DNA from: Hepsetus odoe
Lineage: Eukaryota; Chordata; Actinopteri; Characiformes; Hepsetidae
Length of the DNA: 64,000 bases
Reading direction: 5' to 3'
Assembly (NCBI GenBank): GCA_017165825.1
Contig: CM029384.1
Coordinates: 3,478,688-3,542,687, forward strand
Position numbers and translations under genes: made by a program. This document shows positions 10,041 through 20,394 of the stretch, piece after piece. Under the pieces are notes generated by a model, which worked only from the letters and a program-made list of their open reading frames with translations, did no database searches and had not been told where the DNA came from. Every line of letters begins with the position of its first letter. Within the stretch, counting starts at the first letter, position 1.

Positions 10041-10745
10041 AAAGTGAAACCCATTTTGTATAAGTTGTGCTCATTTTGTCAATTTTTGGGGGGAGTGCTG
10101 GGTAAGCTACCTAACACTACCTCCACTGTGCTTCACGGATGAGCTCCAAACTATGGCCGTCAATTTGGCTGAGAATCTCATCAGTTCAAGAGACTTTGTG
10201 TCTCATCTTGTACTTCTTCAGTAGCAGATGACTGGTTTGTGTTGGTGGCATGGCCTCTATATGTCTTCTTCTAACAGTGGACTGGGACATCTCAACCCCT
10301 GTCCCCAAGGAGGTTGTTCATGATGCCACTGACTGTCTTTTTGGGGTTTGAATTGTTGTTTCCTTGAGCATCTTTTACACCAGTGGTTTCCTTCTTTTTC
10401 AGGACATTGTGAAATGTATTGCTTATGCCCAATATTTGTGAAATGCAGATTGTTCCTTTATTTTCAGCTTCAAAACGACTTGCGTTCCCCCGTAGACAGT
10501 TCTCTGGTCTTCATGTTGGTTTTCATTTTTAACAACAAAGGCATTCTTTGCCAATTAAATCCAAAGTTTCAGCTGAGAGTAGATGTCGAGAGCTTAAACC
10601 AGAAGCCAGGAAAAAAGCTGAAATTCATCTCACATTCATCTCTTGGTCTCAAACCCAAATGTCTCCAGCGAATAATGACTACTAATGAGTTGGTCTGGCA
10701 GTTCCAATACTTTTGGAACTGTATGTGGGACATTAGTAGAGCTGA
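10041..10745. mobile_element. Probable old DNA-transposon relic
   Basis: The segment ends in CCAATACTTTTGGAACTGTA, which resembles the ends of Tc1-like fish elements. An internal 26-nt stretch starting CACCAGTGGTTTCCTTCTTT recurs at about 22924, so the sequence is interspersed. No inverted repeats or transposase motif were found, so the class is tentative. Confidence 0.4.
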
Positions 10746-11113
10746 GTAGCATGAAGATCCAACTTGAAAATTAGATCAGAAAAAATCAAGGAAAATGGAT
10801 TGGAAAGGAAGATTAGAGTTCTAGTCTAGTCTATAGTTATCACGGGACCTTGTCAATCACCCACTAGTCTGGACTCCTCCCATCACGCGGTCCCACCCAC
10901 ACCGGTTGGGTGAGTGTGAACGCATGCCTCCCCTGAGTCTCATGATGCACCACCACAAATCTTCAAATCATGCTTGGAGAAGAACTCTAATCACAAATTC
11001 TACTCCACCAGCTCTGTTTAGATTTTCTACTTTGCCTCTTTGAATTCATTCTTTCAGTTTCTTTGACATCGCTTGTCTAGGTCTAAGCTAACAGGTTGTA
11101 GGAACAAGTTAAA
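10746..11113. other. Unique sequence
   Basis: No feature is recognised. The composition is average and the stretch lies between a transposon relic and a V-SINE. Confidence 0.3.
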
Positions 11114-11311
11114 GGGCGGTAGCGTTTAGGGACGAGGCCCCAGGATCGTGAGGTCGAATCCCAGACCAGTAGGTTGCCCTGAGATACCCTTGAGCAAGGT
11201 ACCATCCCGATCACTGCTCCCCGGGTGCTTTAAACAGCTGCACGCAGCTGTGCAGTGTGTGTACGGGTAATAAGCAGAGGCTGATGACGGAAGTAGTCAC
11301 TTTCACTTAAG
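11114..11311 (+). mobile_element. V-SINE, older subfamily
   Basis: It reads GTTTAGGGACGAGGCCCCAG, AGGTCGAATCCCAGACCAG, CTGAGATACCCTTGAGCAAG and CACTGCTCCCCGGGTGCTTT, ending AGTCACTTTCACTT. It is nearly full length with a shortened head. Confidence 0.88.
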
Positions 11312-11384
11312 CTGTGGCCACGACCGTGTTGTGGGAACAACATAATTTGAGAACTAATTTGTGGGAAGGAGTTGTGAGAGAACT

Positions 11385-12085
11385 AGACTGTTATGTCACG
11401 GCTATGTCTTAATTACATGAACACATGAACAAGAAAATTAAGTCAGCAGTAATTTAGCAAGTAATAAAAATGAGATAATTGAGTTTGGGTTATGCCGAGA
11501 GAAATGAGATAGGTCAGTCATGGCTACATCTTAGGAAGTTGTGGAAATGAGACGATTAAGTCGATGAAGTCATGGCTGTGACTTGAGATAATGAGATAAA
11601 TTGCGATGGTTTAGTAAATTGTGAGAATGAGATAATTATCATAGCTCAGCACAGCCTACGGTCTCTTCATTATTATCAAAATAAGAGTCTCAGCAGTTTT
11701 GATATCATTTTGTCTCTGACTCTCGTCCTCACAAATTACTACATGGATATGGGAGCTTAATAAGTCATCAGAATGAGATAATTACATTGCGGCTATAACT
11801 AAGTTTTGAGAATGACAATTAATTAATGGCTACAACTTAGCAAATTGTGAGAATGAGATAACTAAGTCACGCGTATTGCTTGGTAAATTGTGGGAATGAG
11901 ATTATTAAACCACAGCTATAACTATAGTGAGTCATCAGAATGAGACAAATCCTGGTTAGTAGTTGGTGAGAATGAGATAATAAGGCTATGACTATTGAAT
12001 CTGTAAGAATGAGATAATCAAAACATGGCTATTATTTAATAATCCGTGGAAATTAGATAATTAAGTCATGCCGATGATTAAGCAA
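11385..12085. repeat. Degenerate tandem repeat, ~50-60 bp unit
   Basis: The phrase GTGAGAATGAGATAATTAAG recurs with TCATGGCTATGACTTAG at irregular 50-60 bp spacing about 12 times. Divergence between units marks it as old. Confidence 0.8.
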
Positions 12086-12350
12086 GTACCGAGGACAAGA
12101 TAATTAAGCCTTTCCACAGTTAGTCCAAAACATAAGTATCTCAGTTCCACACCACTAGGACCCCGTCCCTTTGTCTCACTGAGCTATTAAGAAGGGAAGT
12201 CACCAGCCAGGCTCTGAAGACTAAAGAGAGACACTCTGACTCTGTCTTCATCATACGGGCTGCGTTAATCCTCAGTCCGGCCTGCATCACTGTCCATTTA
12301 ATGACCTGTGGTGTCCACACCATCATTCACATTCCAGCTGCCCTGATTTA

Positions 12351-12394
<44 letters not shown>
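12351..12394. repeat. (CA)n microsatellite
   Basis: About 22 CA units are uninterrupted. The 265 bp before it hold nothing recognised. Confidence 0.97.
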
Positions 12395-12396
<2 letters not shown>

Positions 12397-12477
12397 ATCG
12401 CAGGGGCCAAGGACTGCACAGAGCCAGAGTACACACGCTCACACTGCGGAACACTGACCCGGCCTAGAGCATTACAG

Positions 12478-12730
12478 ATGAAGGAATGGATGGAGGAGCG
12501 ATTGGAGAGAGAGGAGAAAGAGAGAGATAGAGAAAGATGGAATAATTTCAAGGCCCGTTTCAACATATCTGTGGGAGAAAAGATGGGGGGTTGGACGGAG
12601 GGGAGGGTGGGGGGGAGGAGAGGGAGGAGGATGTGTGGTGTGTATGCACGTCTGTGTGTGTGAGATGGAGTGAAAAGGAGGGAGGGAGGGAGGGATATCC
12701 ACTGCACTGTTGTGTGACTGGAAATTTAAT

Positions 12731-12768
<38 letters not shown>

Positions 12769-12775
12769 GAAGGAG
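12478..12775. repeat. Purine-rich tract with (GA)n
   Basis: GAGA and GGGAGG runs dominate, with a nearly pure GA stretch at 12731-12769. Open frames rich in Glu/Arg or, on the other strand, Ser/Leu are consequences of composition. Confidence 0.85.
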
Positions 12776-13484
12776 GCGGGCTCTGAAAGAGCCAGGATGA
12801 AAATGCTGAGAGAACGAGTGCACCCACTGCTATAGAATCCAATTCCAGTGGAGCGAGCAGTTCAGCACGGAGCGCAGGAGGGGGACGGAGGGATGGAGGG
12901 ATGAGTGAAGACGTTCTGATTAGTTACATTACTATAGAAGGCGTTCAAACCCCCACTTTTTCTCTTTCACACTTATGCACTTGCTTTCTCACTCTGTCTT
13001 TATCTCTCATTTTTACCTCTAATTCCACCTCTCTTTATCTGTCTTCCTTTTCTCCCCTTCCACTACTCTCCCACTTTCTTTTACTTTTTCCTTCTTACTC
13101 TCCCTGCCTTCCTCTGTCTCTTTCTCCCACTCTTGCTCCCTGTTCTCCCTCCACCTTCCTTTCCCCCTCTCCTTGGCTTTTTCTTCTGTCTTTCTCCTTT
13201 CTCACCCTCCTTCCCCCCCACCCAGTCTGTCGCCCTCCAGACCGAGGAGGCAGCTGTAATGTTATAGATGTGTGTGTCGGTGGAGTGAGGGCTCAATTGT
13301 GTACTGCAGATGAAGAGCGAGGGGCTCGAGGAGGAGAGAGAAGAAGGAGAGGAAAACAGAGGAAAGGAGGGAGGCAGTTCAGGAGACTGATTTGCAGGGG
13401 GCTGGGGGAGCCGGGCCCCCCGAGGACGCCCCGACTTGAATATCATTTCGGATTCAGAAGCACATCTTCACCACCATCCATACC

Positions 13485-13485
<1 letters not shown>
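12776..13485. other. Pyrimidine tract then GC-rich unique block
   Basis: From about 12950 to 13230 the + strand is CT-rich and ends at CCCTCCAG, an acceptor-like site. The following 13233-13470 is GC-rich, with purine runs and GACTTGAATATCATTTCGGA. I found no matching donor with an open frame, so no exon is called. Confidence 0.3.

Positions 13486-13538
<53 letters not shown>
13486..13538. repeat. (GATA)n microsatellite
   Basis: About 13 GATA units. Confidence 0.97.
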
Positions 13539-13983
13539 GGCCAAAAATCTCCACCTTTACACCACAATGTGTTTTTACTGTCGCTTCCACTTAATCATGG
13601 TCGCTAAAGTCCCTTTTAGAAAATGAACCCAATCAGAGACCACCTGCGTATTTCTCTCATTCTATCTCTCCTTCCTGAATACAACAGACGTCATACTGCC
13701 CCCTGTGCTTCCTGTGGCATATAACAATCTGTCAGTATGACTATGTTGATCGTATGAAGATTATAGCGCACTATAGAGCACAACAGAGCTTTAGAGTGTG
13801 TTTTAAACGAAACAACAAAAACCTGTCCATTAATCACCACCCAGCCTTCCCAGCTGCAGCTTCCATTGATTCAGTGTCTTCAACCGTCCCAAGATCTCTC
13901 CTACAGCACGTCTGCTCTGGGACCTGCACTGTCTGTCAGTGGCTGCGGGTTTAAATCCTTAACATTTGCTTTCAGGGCCAGGA
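13539..13983. other. Unique sequence
   Basis: No repeat or gene is recognised. Confidence 0.3.
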
Positions 13984-14188
13984 AGGAAAGTGAAAGTGAC
14001 TATTCTTGTCATTGCAAGGTCACAGCACAGCGAACACCCATGCAAACATCGTGCAGCAGTGGGCAGCTATGAAAGCGCCCGGGGAGCAATGATGGGGACG
14101 GTACCTTGCTCAAGGGTACCTCAGGGCACCCTACTGGTAAGGGGTTTGAACCCCCAACTCCCTAACCACTAGACCACCGCTGCCCTGA
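13984..14188 (-). mobile_element. V-SINE, near full length
   Basis: It starts GGAAAGTGAAAGTGACTATT, passes through GCAGCAGTGGGCAGCTATG and GGTACCTTGCTCAAGGGTAC, and ends in the reverse head ACCACTAGACCACCGCTGCC. Confidence 0.9.
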
Positions 14189-14676
14189 ATGGTCTTGCAC
14201 CTTCTTATTTGATGGCACTAATCAAACAACGTGTCTCTTCTTGTCCCCTCAGAACGTCCAGCACTGCTCACCCTGAGCCTCCGTCCTCAAGATTACAAAC
14301 ATCAAGAGTCTTCTCTGTCCTGGCTCCTCAGTGGTGGAATGAACTTCCTCTTGTGGTCAAAAATGAGTCTTCAAGCGTCGTCTGAAAACACGCCTGTTCA
14401 AGGAAGACCCAGAAGAACAACCTTTCCTATCCAGCTCTACACTTTCTTTCTTCTCTTTTACATAAAACCTTTTAGCAGTTCAAATATCTGGGTAAGTTGT
14501 AGGTCATGACTTCTGCCTCAGTCACTTGCAGGCTTTATACACATGTTACTTATCTGGCAAAAAGTTTTTCAACAGTTGATTTTTTCCAGGTTAGAGGAAT
14601 GAAGAACAGATGTGGATGAAGCACTGATGTACGTCGCTCTGGATAAGAGCATCTGCTCAATGCTGTAAATGTAAAT
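14189..14676 (+). pseudogene. L2/CR1-type LINE 3' end with tail
   Basis: The sequence encodes, across frameshifts, the C-terminus of an L2/CR1-type reverse transcriptase: L-S-W-L-L-S-G-G-M-N-F corresponds to the F-S-V-L-A-P-Q-W-W-K-E-L block of the copy at 41258-41705. It ends with CGCTCTGGATAAGAGCATCT and TGCTGTAAATGTAAATA, the LINE tail shared with the SINEs at 24140, 36948, 38014 and 56205. It is 5'-truncated and non-functional. Confidence 0.75.
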
Positions 14677-14837
14677 ATGATGTGTTACGATCTGTCAGTA
14701 TGACCAGACATGTGGATCAGACGAGTCCAGACGAGACCGAGTCCAGCGTTGTCTGGTGATCACATCTCCAAACAATAATGGGTTGAAATGGGCAGGAAAT
14801 TACCCAAGTGTGCTGGATTCCAGATGAGAGTTTGAGA

Positions 14838-14983
14838 CTACTGTTCTTCTTCTTCTTCTTCTTCTTCTTCTTCTTCTTCTTCTTCTTCTTCTTCTTCTTC
14901 TTCTTCTCACCACATCCATAAACTTCCACTTTGGTCTTCCTCTTTTTCTCTTTCCTGGCAGCTCCATCTTCATCCTCTACTAT
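14838..14983 (-). pseudogene. RTE-like LINE 3' end with (CTT)n
   Basis: The minus strand reads E-D-G-A-A-R-K-E-K-K-R-K-T-K-V-E-V-Y-G-C-G, the same C-terminal region as 38198-39930, followed by 21 GAA (CTT on +) triplets at 14844-14907. The parallel copy at 15872 also ends in GAAGAA, so the microsatellite probably grew from the element's own 3' tail. Confidence 0.7.
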
Positions 14984-15189
14984 CAACTTAAAACTTTAAA
15001 TAAACAACTACAGACTCTACTATCAGCTTCAAACCTTTTAATGAACAACTACAGACTCTACTATCAGCTTCAAACCTTTTAATGAACAACTACAGACAAC
15101 TACTTCAACTACTAACCCACACTGTACCAGCATTCGGTGTTTAAATCTGTTTATCTTCTTAAGATGTCACTTCCTTTTCGTTCTTGATT
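14984..15189. repeat. Short tandem repeat, ~41-bp unit
   Basis: CTACTATCAGCTTCAAACCT and AATGAACAACTACAGACT repeat about three times between 14975 and 15100. The rest is unique. Confidence 0.7.
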
Positions 15190-15365
15190 ATGCAGTGTGA
15201 ACCAGAGGAGAGATGGGTTCATCTTCTAAGTCATGGTTCCTCCTGAGGTTCTTCCTCCAGTTTTAGGGAGTTCTGCCTCTGTCGTTCACTAGGGACTCGG
15301 TCCTGGACTCTGTAAAGCTTCTTTGTGACAATAAAAGCGCTGTAGAAATAAAACTGGCTTGACTC
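15190..15365 (+). mobile_element. LINE 3' terminal fragment
   Basis: TGGTTCCTCCTGAGGTTCTT, then GTAAAGCTTCTTTGTGACAA and AAAAGCGCTGTAGAAATAAA, matches the common fish LINE-derived 3' region. A reverse partner lies at 56045-56157. Confidence 0.65.
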
Positions 15366-16320
15366 CTGCCTTTCCTGTGGTTTATATATCAAAATGAGCA
15401 TGTGGATCATATGAACAGACAGCGGAGAGTCTCAATACATTTATGCATCAAAACAGTGCAGATCAACCAACAGGGCTCTCTCCTGGACTCCTTTCACAGA
15501 GCATTAAGGAGAATTGTAGAGTGTAATGAATCATTACAGAGCATATTAAAGAGCTTTATAGATCAGATCAGACCCTTACAGAGCGTCAACGAAAAGTATA
15601 GAGCTTTACAAAGCAAACTAGCGCTTTATAACATACTGTAGCACATCACAGAGTATCACAGAGCACAACAGAGCATTACAGAGCGGTAATTGCACATTAC
15701 CGAGTATAATTCTGCTTTAAATGGCATATAATAGCATTATGCAGTGCTATAGTGCAGAGCATTACAGTGCTTTTTCCGGCTTCAATGGGCATAATAGTGT
15801 TTTAGTGCATTAAGGAACAGAATAGGTCGTTAGAGAACAGAGTAGAGCACTATAGAGCATTACAGGACATTCATCTTCTTCTTCTTCTTCTTTATCTTCT
15901 TCCACCGGCTGCTCCCATGAGAGGTCGCTACAGCGGATCATCCATCTCCATTTCTTCTGGTCCTCTGCCTCTTCCTGCTTTAAACCGACCACCTTCATGT
16001 CCACTCTCACCACGTCCATAAAGCTCCTCTTTGGTCTTTCTCTTTTCCTCTTTTGTGGCAGCTCCATCTTCAACATCCTCCTCTTGATATAATCCTCTGC
16101 TTCTCTAACTTTGTCTCCAAGACGTCTAACCTGAGCCGTCCCTCTAATATACTCATTTTATATTACCTCGTCACACCCAACGGGCATCTCAGCATCTTCA
16201 ACCTCCTGTCTTTTCGCCAGCGCCACCGTCTCCAACCCATACCACATAGCTGGTCTCAATACCATCTTGTAAACCTTCCCTTTCACTCTTGCTGATTCCC
16301 GTCTGTCACTTATCACTTCA

Positions 16321-16398
16321 GCCTCTCCATCCATCCATCCAGCGCACACAGGGCGAGGACGGGGGACGCACCCTGGACAGGTCGCCAGCCCATCGCAG
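16321..16398 (-). mobile_element. End fragment of the (ATGG)n-tailed repeat
   Basis: Reverse tail CCATCCATCCATCCAGCGCA, then CACCCTGGACAGGTCGCCAG. It abuts a V-SINE directly, and the pair is bounded by a target-site duplication in the LINE. Confidence 0.7.
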
Positions 16399-16524
16399 GG
16401 AGGAGCGTGACGGGGACGGCACGTTGCTCAAGGGTACCTCAGGGCAACCTATTGGGAAGGGGTTCGAACCCCCGATCCGCCGATCACGCGGCCAACACCC
16501 TAACCACCAGGCCACCGCTGCCCT
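16399..16524 (-). mobile_element. V-SINE 5' half inside the LINE
   Basis: GTGACGGGGACGGCACGTTG, GCTCAAGGGTACCTCAGGGC and reverse B-box GGGGTTCGAACCCCC, ending CCACCAGGCCACCGCTGCC. The host LINE continues at 16525 with CACTCCAGCCTCT, which repeats 16314-16326. Confidence 0.88.
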
Positions 16525-16947
16525 CACTCCAGCCTCTCTTCTCCATCCATTCCAACCTGCCTGCACTCTCTTCCTCACCTCTCTTCCACACTCGCCATTA
16601 CACCATTGTCACCTCTACTCCCTCCATCCTAACCACTCTACTTTCCTCCCTTTCGTTCACACTTTTGTATTCTGTCTTTGTCCTCCTAACTTTTATTCCT
16701 CTCCTCTCTAGAGGATAGAGATACATGGCATTATGGAGCATTTTGTGGCTTTATGTGGCATAAGTATTATATGATGTTATGGTGCGCTGTACTGTTTTAT
16801 AGAGCATAACAGAGTGTTCTAAGGCATTGTAGAACAATATAGAGCTGTATAGAGAGGTATAGATTATTACAGAGTATTACAACAACATTGTAGCGCTTTA
16901 CTGAATATTATAGAGCATTAATAATAATCCTTTATTTATAATCCCAC

Positions 16948-17137
16948 GAATGGGAAATTCGCTCTCTGCATTTCACCCATACACACATGTGCAGCTATTG
17001 AAAGCACCCGGGGAGCAGTGATGGGAACGGCACCTTGCTCAAGGGTACATCAGGGCAACCTACTGGGAAGGGGTTTGAACCCCCAATCCGCCGATCATGT
17101 GGCTGACGCCCTAACCACTAGGCCACCGCTGCCCCTC
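16948..17137 (-). mobile_element. V-SINE inside the AGAGCATTA array
   Basis: TTCACCCATACACACATGTG, GAAAGCACCCGGGGAGCAGT, GCTCAAGGGTACATCAGGGC and reverse head ACCACTAGGCCACCGCTGCC. The tail-end sequence is truncated. Confidence 0.9.
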
Positions 17138-17430
17138 AAGCATTGTAGAGCATTACCGAGCATTATAGATCAGCAGAGTACCACAGAGAATTATAGATAT
17201 TTATTGAGCATTACAGAGTATTATAGATCAGTGTAGAGCACCACAGAGCATTATAAAACTTTATTTAGCATTATAGAGCGTTATAGATCAGTGTAGAGCA
17301 TCACAAAGCATTATAGAGCTTTACTGAGCATTACAGAGCATTATAGATAAGTGTAGAGTATCACAGAGCTTTATGGAGCTTTATTAAACATTATAGAGCA
17401 TTACAGAGCATTGTAGAGCAGCGCAGGGTG

Positions 17431-17752
17431 CTTTTGTTTGTCTTCAAATAAACAATGCCTCGTTTTTTGGCCACAATCAACATCATAAAAGACTAATCGG
17501 CTTTGCAACGAAACGTTGCAGCATTAGCTGATATTAGCAGAGCAGCTGTCTCATTTCCATGAAGCTCAATGCCTGGTGAATACTGTGGGGGGGAAGAGAA
17601 AAAAAAGGATGATCTGGGCTCGGATATGAGGGGTTATCAACTGGGTGATTAGTGCTGAATTGATAACGTTCTATATTCAGACTCAGGGAAAATCAGTCAC
17701 TCTGGCTTCGCACATCTTTCTACGGCTCTCACTCTCTCTCTCTCTTTTTACA
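17431..17752. other. Unique block resembling a conserved regulatory element
   Basis: About 17440-17580 is non-repetitive and contains several TAAT/ATTA cores and GCATTAGCTGATATTAGC, with CAACGAAACGTTGCA (an imperfect palindrome). It resembles vertebrate intronic enhancers in texture. Conservation is not tested. Confidence 0.25.
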
Positions 17753-17753
17753 C

Positions 17754-17781
17754 ACGCACACACACACACACACACACACAC
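17754..17781. repeat. (CA)n microsatellite
   Basis: About 14 CA units preceded by a CT tract. Confidence 0.95.
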
Positions 17782-18650
17782 TCCATGGTGGTGCACTGAC
17801 CCTCATTTATCCCCTCCATCCCTTCATTTACATCCTAGCCTCATCACACTCCCAACTATTGCGCTCCGTCTTCTCAAATGACCTGTCAAACTGGGACGAA
17901 GCAGCGTTTAAGTGCATTTAAATGGAGCTATAGGTAAGCATGCTTGGCAGGGGCAAGTGGATATGTGGTGTTCAGGGGGGCGGTAGACTTTGCGCTTTGC
18001 CGTTGCCAAGGTAACGCTCAGCCATAGAGGACAGAACACAGAGTGCCCCCCCCCCACACACACCACCACCTCTCTCACATACACAACAAGTATGAACTCA
18101 AAACATCTCCAAAGCGACTGATCTCTCTCTCGGTCCCCGTCGTACCGTCGATGGAGAAAAACATCAAAGGTGGGCTCGTCTCTTCGTCGCTAAGCAGAGT
18201 GTGTCGATGATTAGCATGTGTCACGCATCGTGTGTGCAACGCGGCCTTCCTGACACACTCACCTGCGCCATCGTCTGCAGAACGCCATGTGCTTTGGGGG
18301 GGGTTCTTAGAGCAGTCCTTGGTATTGACGTCTCACACACTGCAGTAAGTTCACCTGAAGGCGATGAGGACGAGGGGAAAAGCCAGTGGATGCAAATGTG
18401 GTTAGAGCAACGACGATGAGGACACTGGTCACCACCTCCCGTCTTCATTTTATTATAGTTTAGCAGTGAAGTAGCATTTCAGCTGCAGTGAGAAAAACTG
18501 TGGTGACATGAGGAGACAGTATGAGTCCTTGTGCCATCCATCCATCCATCGCTGATCCTATCCAGGTGGCAGTGAGTGCTGAAGTTTTTCCCACCAATCA
18601 ATGGAGACAACCTGAGGAACTAGCTACGCTATTTTTTTTTCCAGCTGTAA
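17782..18650. other. Unique sequence
   Basis: Includes a C-run with CACACA near 18047-18062 and ATGGAGAAAAACATCAAAGG at 18151, a weak start-plus-donor resemblance that is too short to call. No repeat is recognised. Confidence 0.3.
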
Positions 18651-19595
18651 ACATTGCAAGACGAGTCTCTGGGGTGCTTGTCCAAGCCGAGTCTTGAGTC
18701 CTTGGGTTGTGAGTCTCTACGCTGTGAGTTATGTCTGGAGTCTCTGGGTTGTAAGTTCAGGGTAAGTTGAATCCTGAGTCTGGTGTTGAAGTCCCAGGGG
18801 TGAAAGTCCAGCTATAGTCTCTGAGGTTCGATTCCAAGCTGAGTTTCTGAGGTACATATCTGAGTCAAGTCTCAATTCTATGGTGTTTGAGTCCAAGTCA
18901 AGCCTCAAATGTCTGGTGTGAATTCAAGTCACATCTCGAGTCTCTGGGGTGTAAGTTCAGCGCGAGCCAAGTCTTGAGCCTCTCTTGTTTGAGCCCAAGT
19001 TCAGTCTCTGGTGAGCATGCCCAAGTCAAGCCTAAAGTCTCTGGAGTTCAGGTTGAGTCAAGTCTCAAGTCACTTATATTCAAGTCCAGCCTTCTTGAGT
19101 CTCTAGGGTGTTAGTTCAGGGCCAGTTGAGTCTTGAGTCTCACGCTTCTTGTGCTAGAGGCTAAGTTGATTCTCTGGTGTGCCTCTGTGGTTTAAGTTCA
19201 GGCTGAGTCAAGTCCATTGGAATGTAAGTTCAGGACAAGTTGAATCTTAAGGCCAAGTCAAACCTCATGTCTCTAGGGTGCACCTCAGATTCCAGTCTCA
19301 AGTCCCTGGAGTGAGTTCAAGTCAAGCCACTAAACTGAAAGTCCAGCTTTGAATCTTTTGGGTGTGAGTCAAAGTCCAGCTTTGTGTCTTCGGTGCACGA
19401 GTTTGAGTCCAGGCTAGAGTCTTTGGGGTGCGAGTCAAAGTCCAGTATTGAGATTTCGGGGTTCAGTCTCAGCCCCTTTTCTACAAGCGATTTCAGCCTC
19501 AAGTCTCTGGCTTTCAAGTCTTTTAGAGCTTCAACCCAGAGTCCAGTCTCGGTGCGAGTCCGAGCAGAGTCTCGAGTCAGGTATCACATCCTTAG
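18651..19595. repeat. Degenerate GAGTCTCTGG/CAAGTCAAG array
   Basis: Motifs GAGTCTCTGGGGTG, AGTTCAAGTC and AAGTCAAGTCT recur in irregular order over 945 bp with no clean period. An old, scrambled minisatellite best explains it. Confidence 0.8.
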
Positions 19596-20068
19596 ATGAG
19601 GAGTCTGCAAAACAGAAGCCAATCCCTGTTTGTTTAAAAACATTGAGAATCGCTGCCCCGGCTCGCCCCGAATCGAATCACTTTTTTGTTGAGTTCACTC
19701 GTCCATTGGAGGGAACAGACCCATATGGGTCCGGGGTTCCGACCTCAGCTTTTACGGGCCACCTATGCGGTCCCGTAACCACACTGGCAGTGCATCTGTT
19801 GGTGCATATGGTGCTGAACGCAAGAGTGCGTCCCATGAATGTGTAGATTATCTCTCTCTCTATTTTACTCCATCTGACCAGCCACTATGCATGAGATGGG
19901 AAGGAGGAATCAATGGAGAGAGAGCGAGAGAGAGAGAGAGAGGGGGGAAGAGGAAGAGGAAGGGAGGGGGAGTGAGGGAGGAGAGAGAGAGTGAGAGAGA
20001 GAGGGTGGGTTGAGACTGAAAGTGTGAGGCAGTCTGAGGCAGCAGTGCTGGAGTGTGTTTCTCTGCAG
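19596..20068. other. Unique sequence ending in a GA-rich tract
   Basis: 19596-19850 is GC-balanced and unique. 19915-20010 is GAGA/GGGAGG-rich and runs into GAGGCAGTCTGAGGCAGCAG. This could be promoter-proximal to the exon-like segment at 20069, but no core-promoter motif is diagnostic. Confidence 0.25.
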
Positions 20069-20124
20069 CAGCATCTCTGGGTGTGTATGAGAGAGAGAGA
20101 AGGGGATTTAACTGCTGTATGAAG
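20069..20124 (+). other. Weak exon-like segment, possible alternative 5' exon
   Basis: GTTTCTCTGCAG precedes it and GTAAGATTG follows it. No long frame is carried, so it could only be a non-coding exon or a chance pair of splice signals. It sits after a GA-rich tract. Confidence 0.18.
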
Positions 20125-20315
20125 GTAAGATTGACGCCTTTGACGACATCACGTGATATTAATCCAATTAATTAATTAAATCATGCAGCTGATTGGACTC
20201 CGATTCCGAAGTGGAGAGAGAGGGGGCTTCGGTTGCCGTTGAGATGTGACATGCAATGTGTGGCTCAGCTCTGCAACGAGACTCCAATAGGCTTCACGTT
20301 GGCCAGGGTGTCGTT

Positions 20316-20394
20316 GGAATTTTCCGTTCCACCTTAAATGGCGCAGCAGTTCCATTGAAACTGCTGCGCCATTTAAGGTGGAACGGAAAATTCC
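20316..20394. repeat. Perfect hairpin, 36-bp arms, 7-nt loop
   Basis: Left arm 20316-20351 begins GGAATTTTCCGTTCCACCTT. The right arm 20359-20394 is its exact reverse complement. The loop is CCATTGA. Pairing continues imperfectly for about 15 nt outside. It could be a small palindromic MITE or a young hairpin locus. A 12-nt piece, TTCCACCTTAAA, recurs in the array at 21936. Confidence 0.95.

Larger units (their letters stand above)
15872..16712 (-). pseudogene. RTE-like LINE 3' fragment, interrupted
   Basis: The minus strand gives M-L-K-M-E-L-P-Q-K-R-K-R-E-R-P-K-R-S-F-M and V-K-G-K-V-Y-K-M-V-L-R-P-A-M-W-Y-G-L-E-T. LINE sequence resumes at 16525-16712 beyond an insertion at 16321-16524. It matches 38198-39930 collinearly but is broken by indels. 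The 3' end is GAAGAAGATGAATG-like. Confidence 0.85.
15450..17430. repeat. Degenerate AGAGCATTA array, split by insertions
   Basis: Short units such as AGAGCATTACAGAGCATTAT repeat at 15470-15870 and 16718-17430. The two blocks were one array before a LINE (15872-16712) and a V-SINE (16948-17137) landed in it. Confidence 0.85.

Noticed and set aside
10348..10749. 133-codon frame
   Set aside because: It lies in an old interspersed repeat (shared text at 22924), shows no domain and has no splice context.
12901..13488. 195-codon frame in a pyrimidine tract ending at an acceptor-like CAG
   Set aside because: The first two-thirds are compositional Ser/Leu/Pro, and no donor fits an open frame after the CAG.
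18151..18171. Start codon followed by donor-like GGTGGG, a possible first exon
   Set aside because: Only six codons, the donor is weak and no promoter signal is specific.
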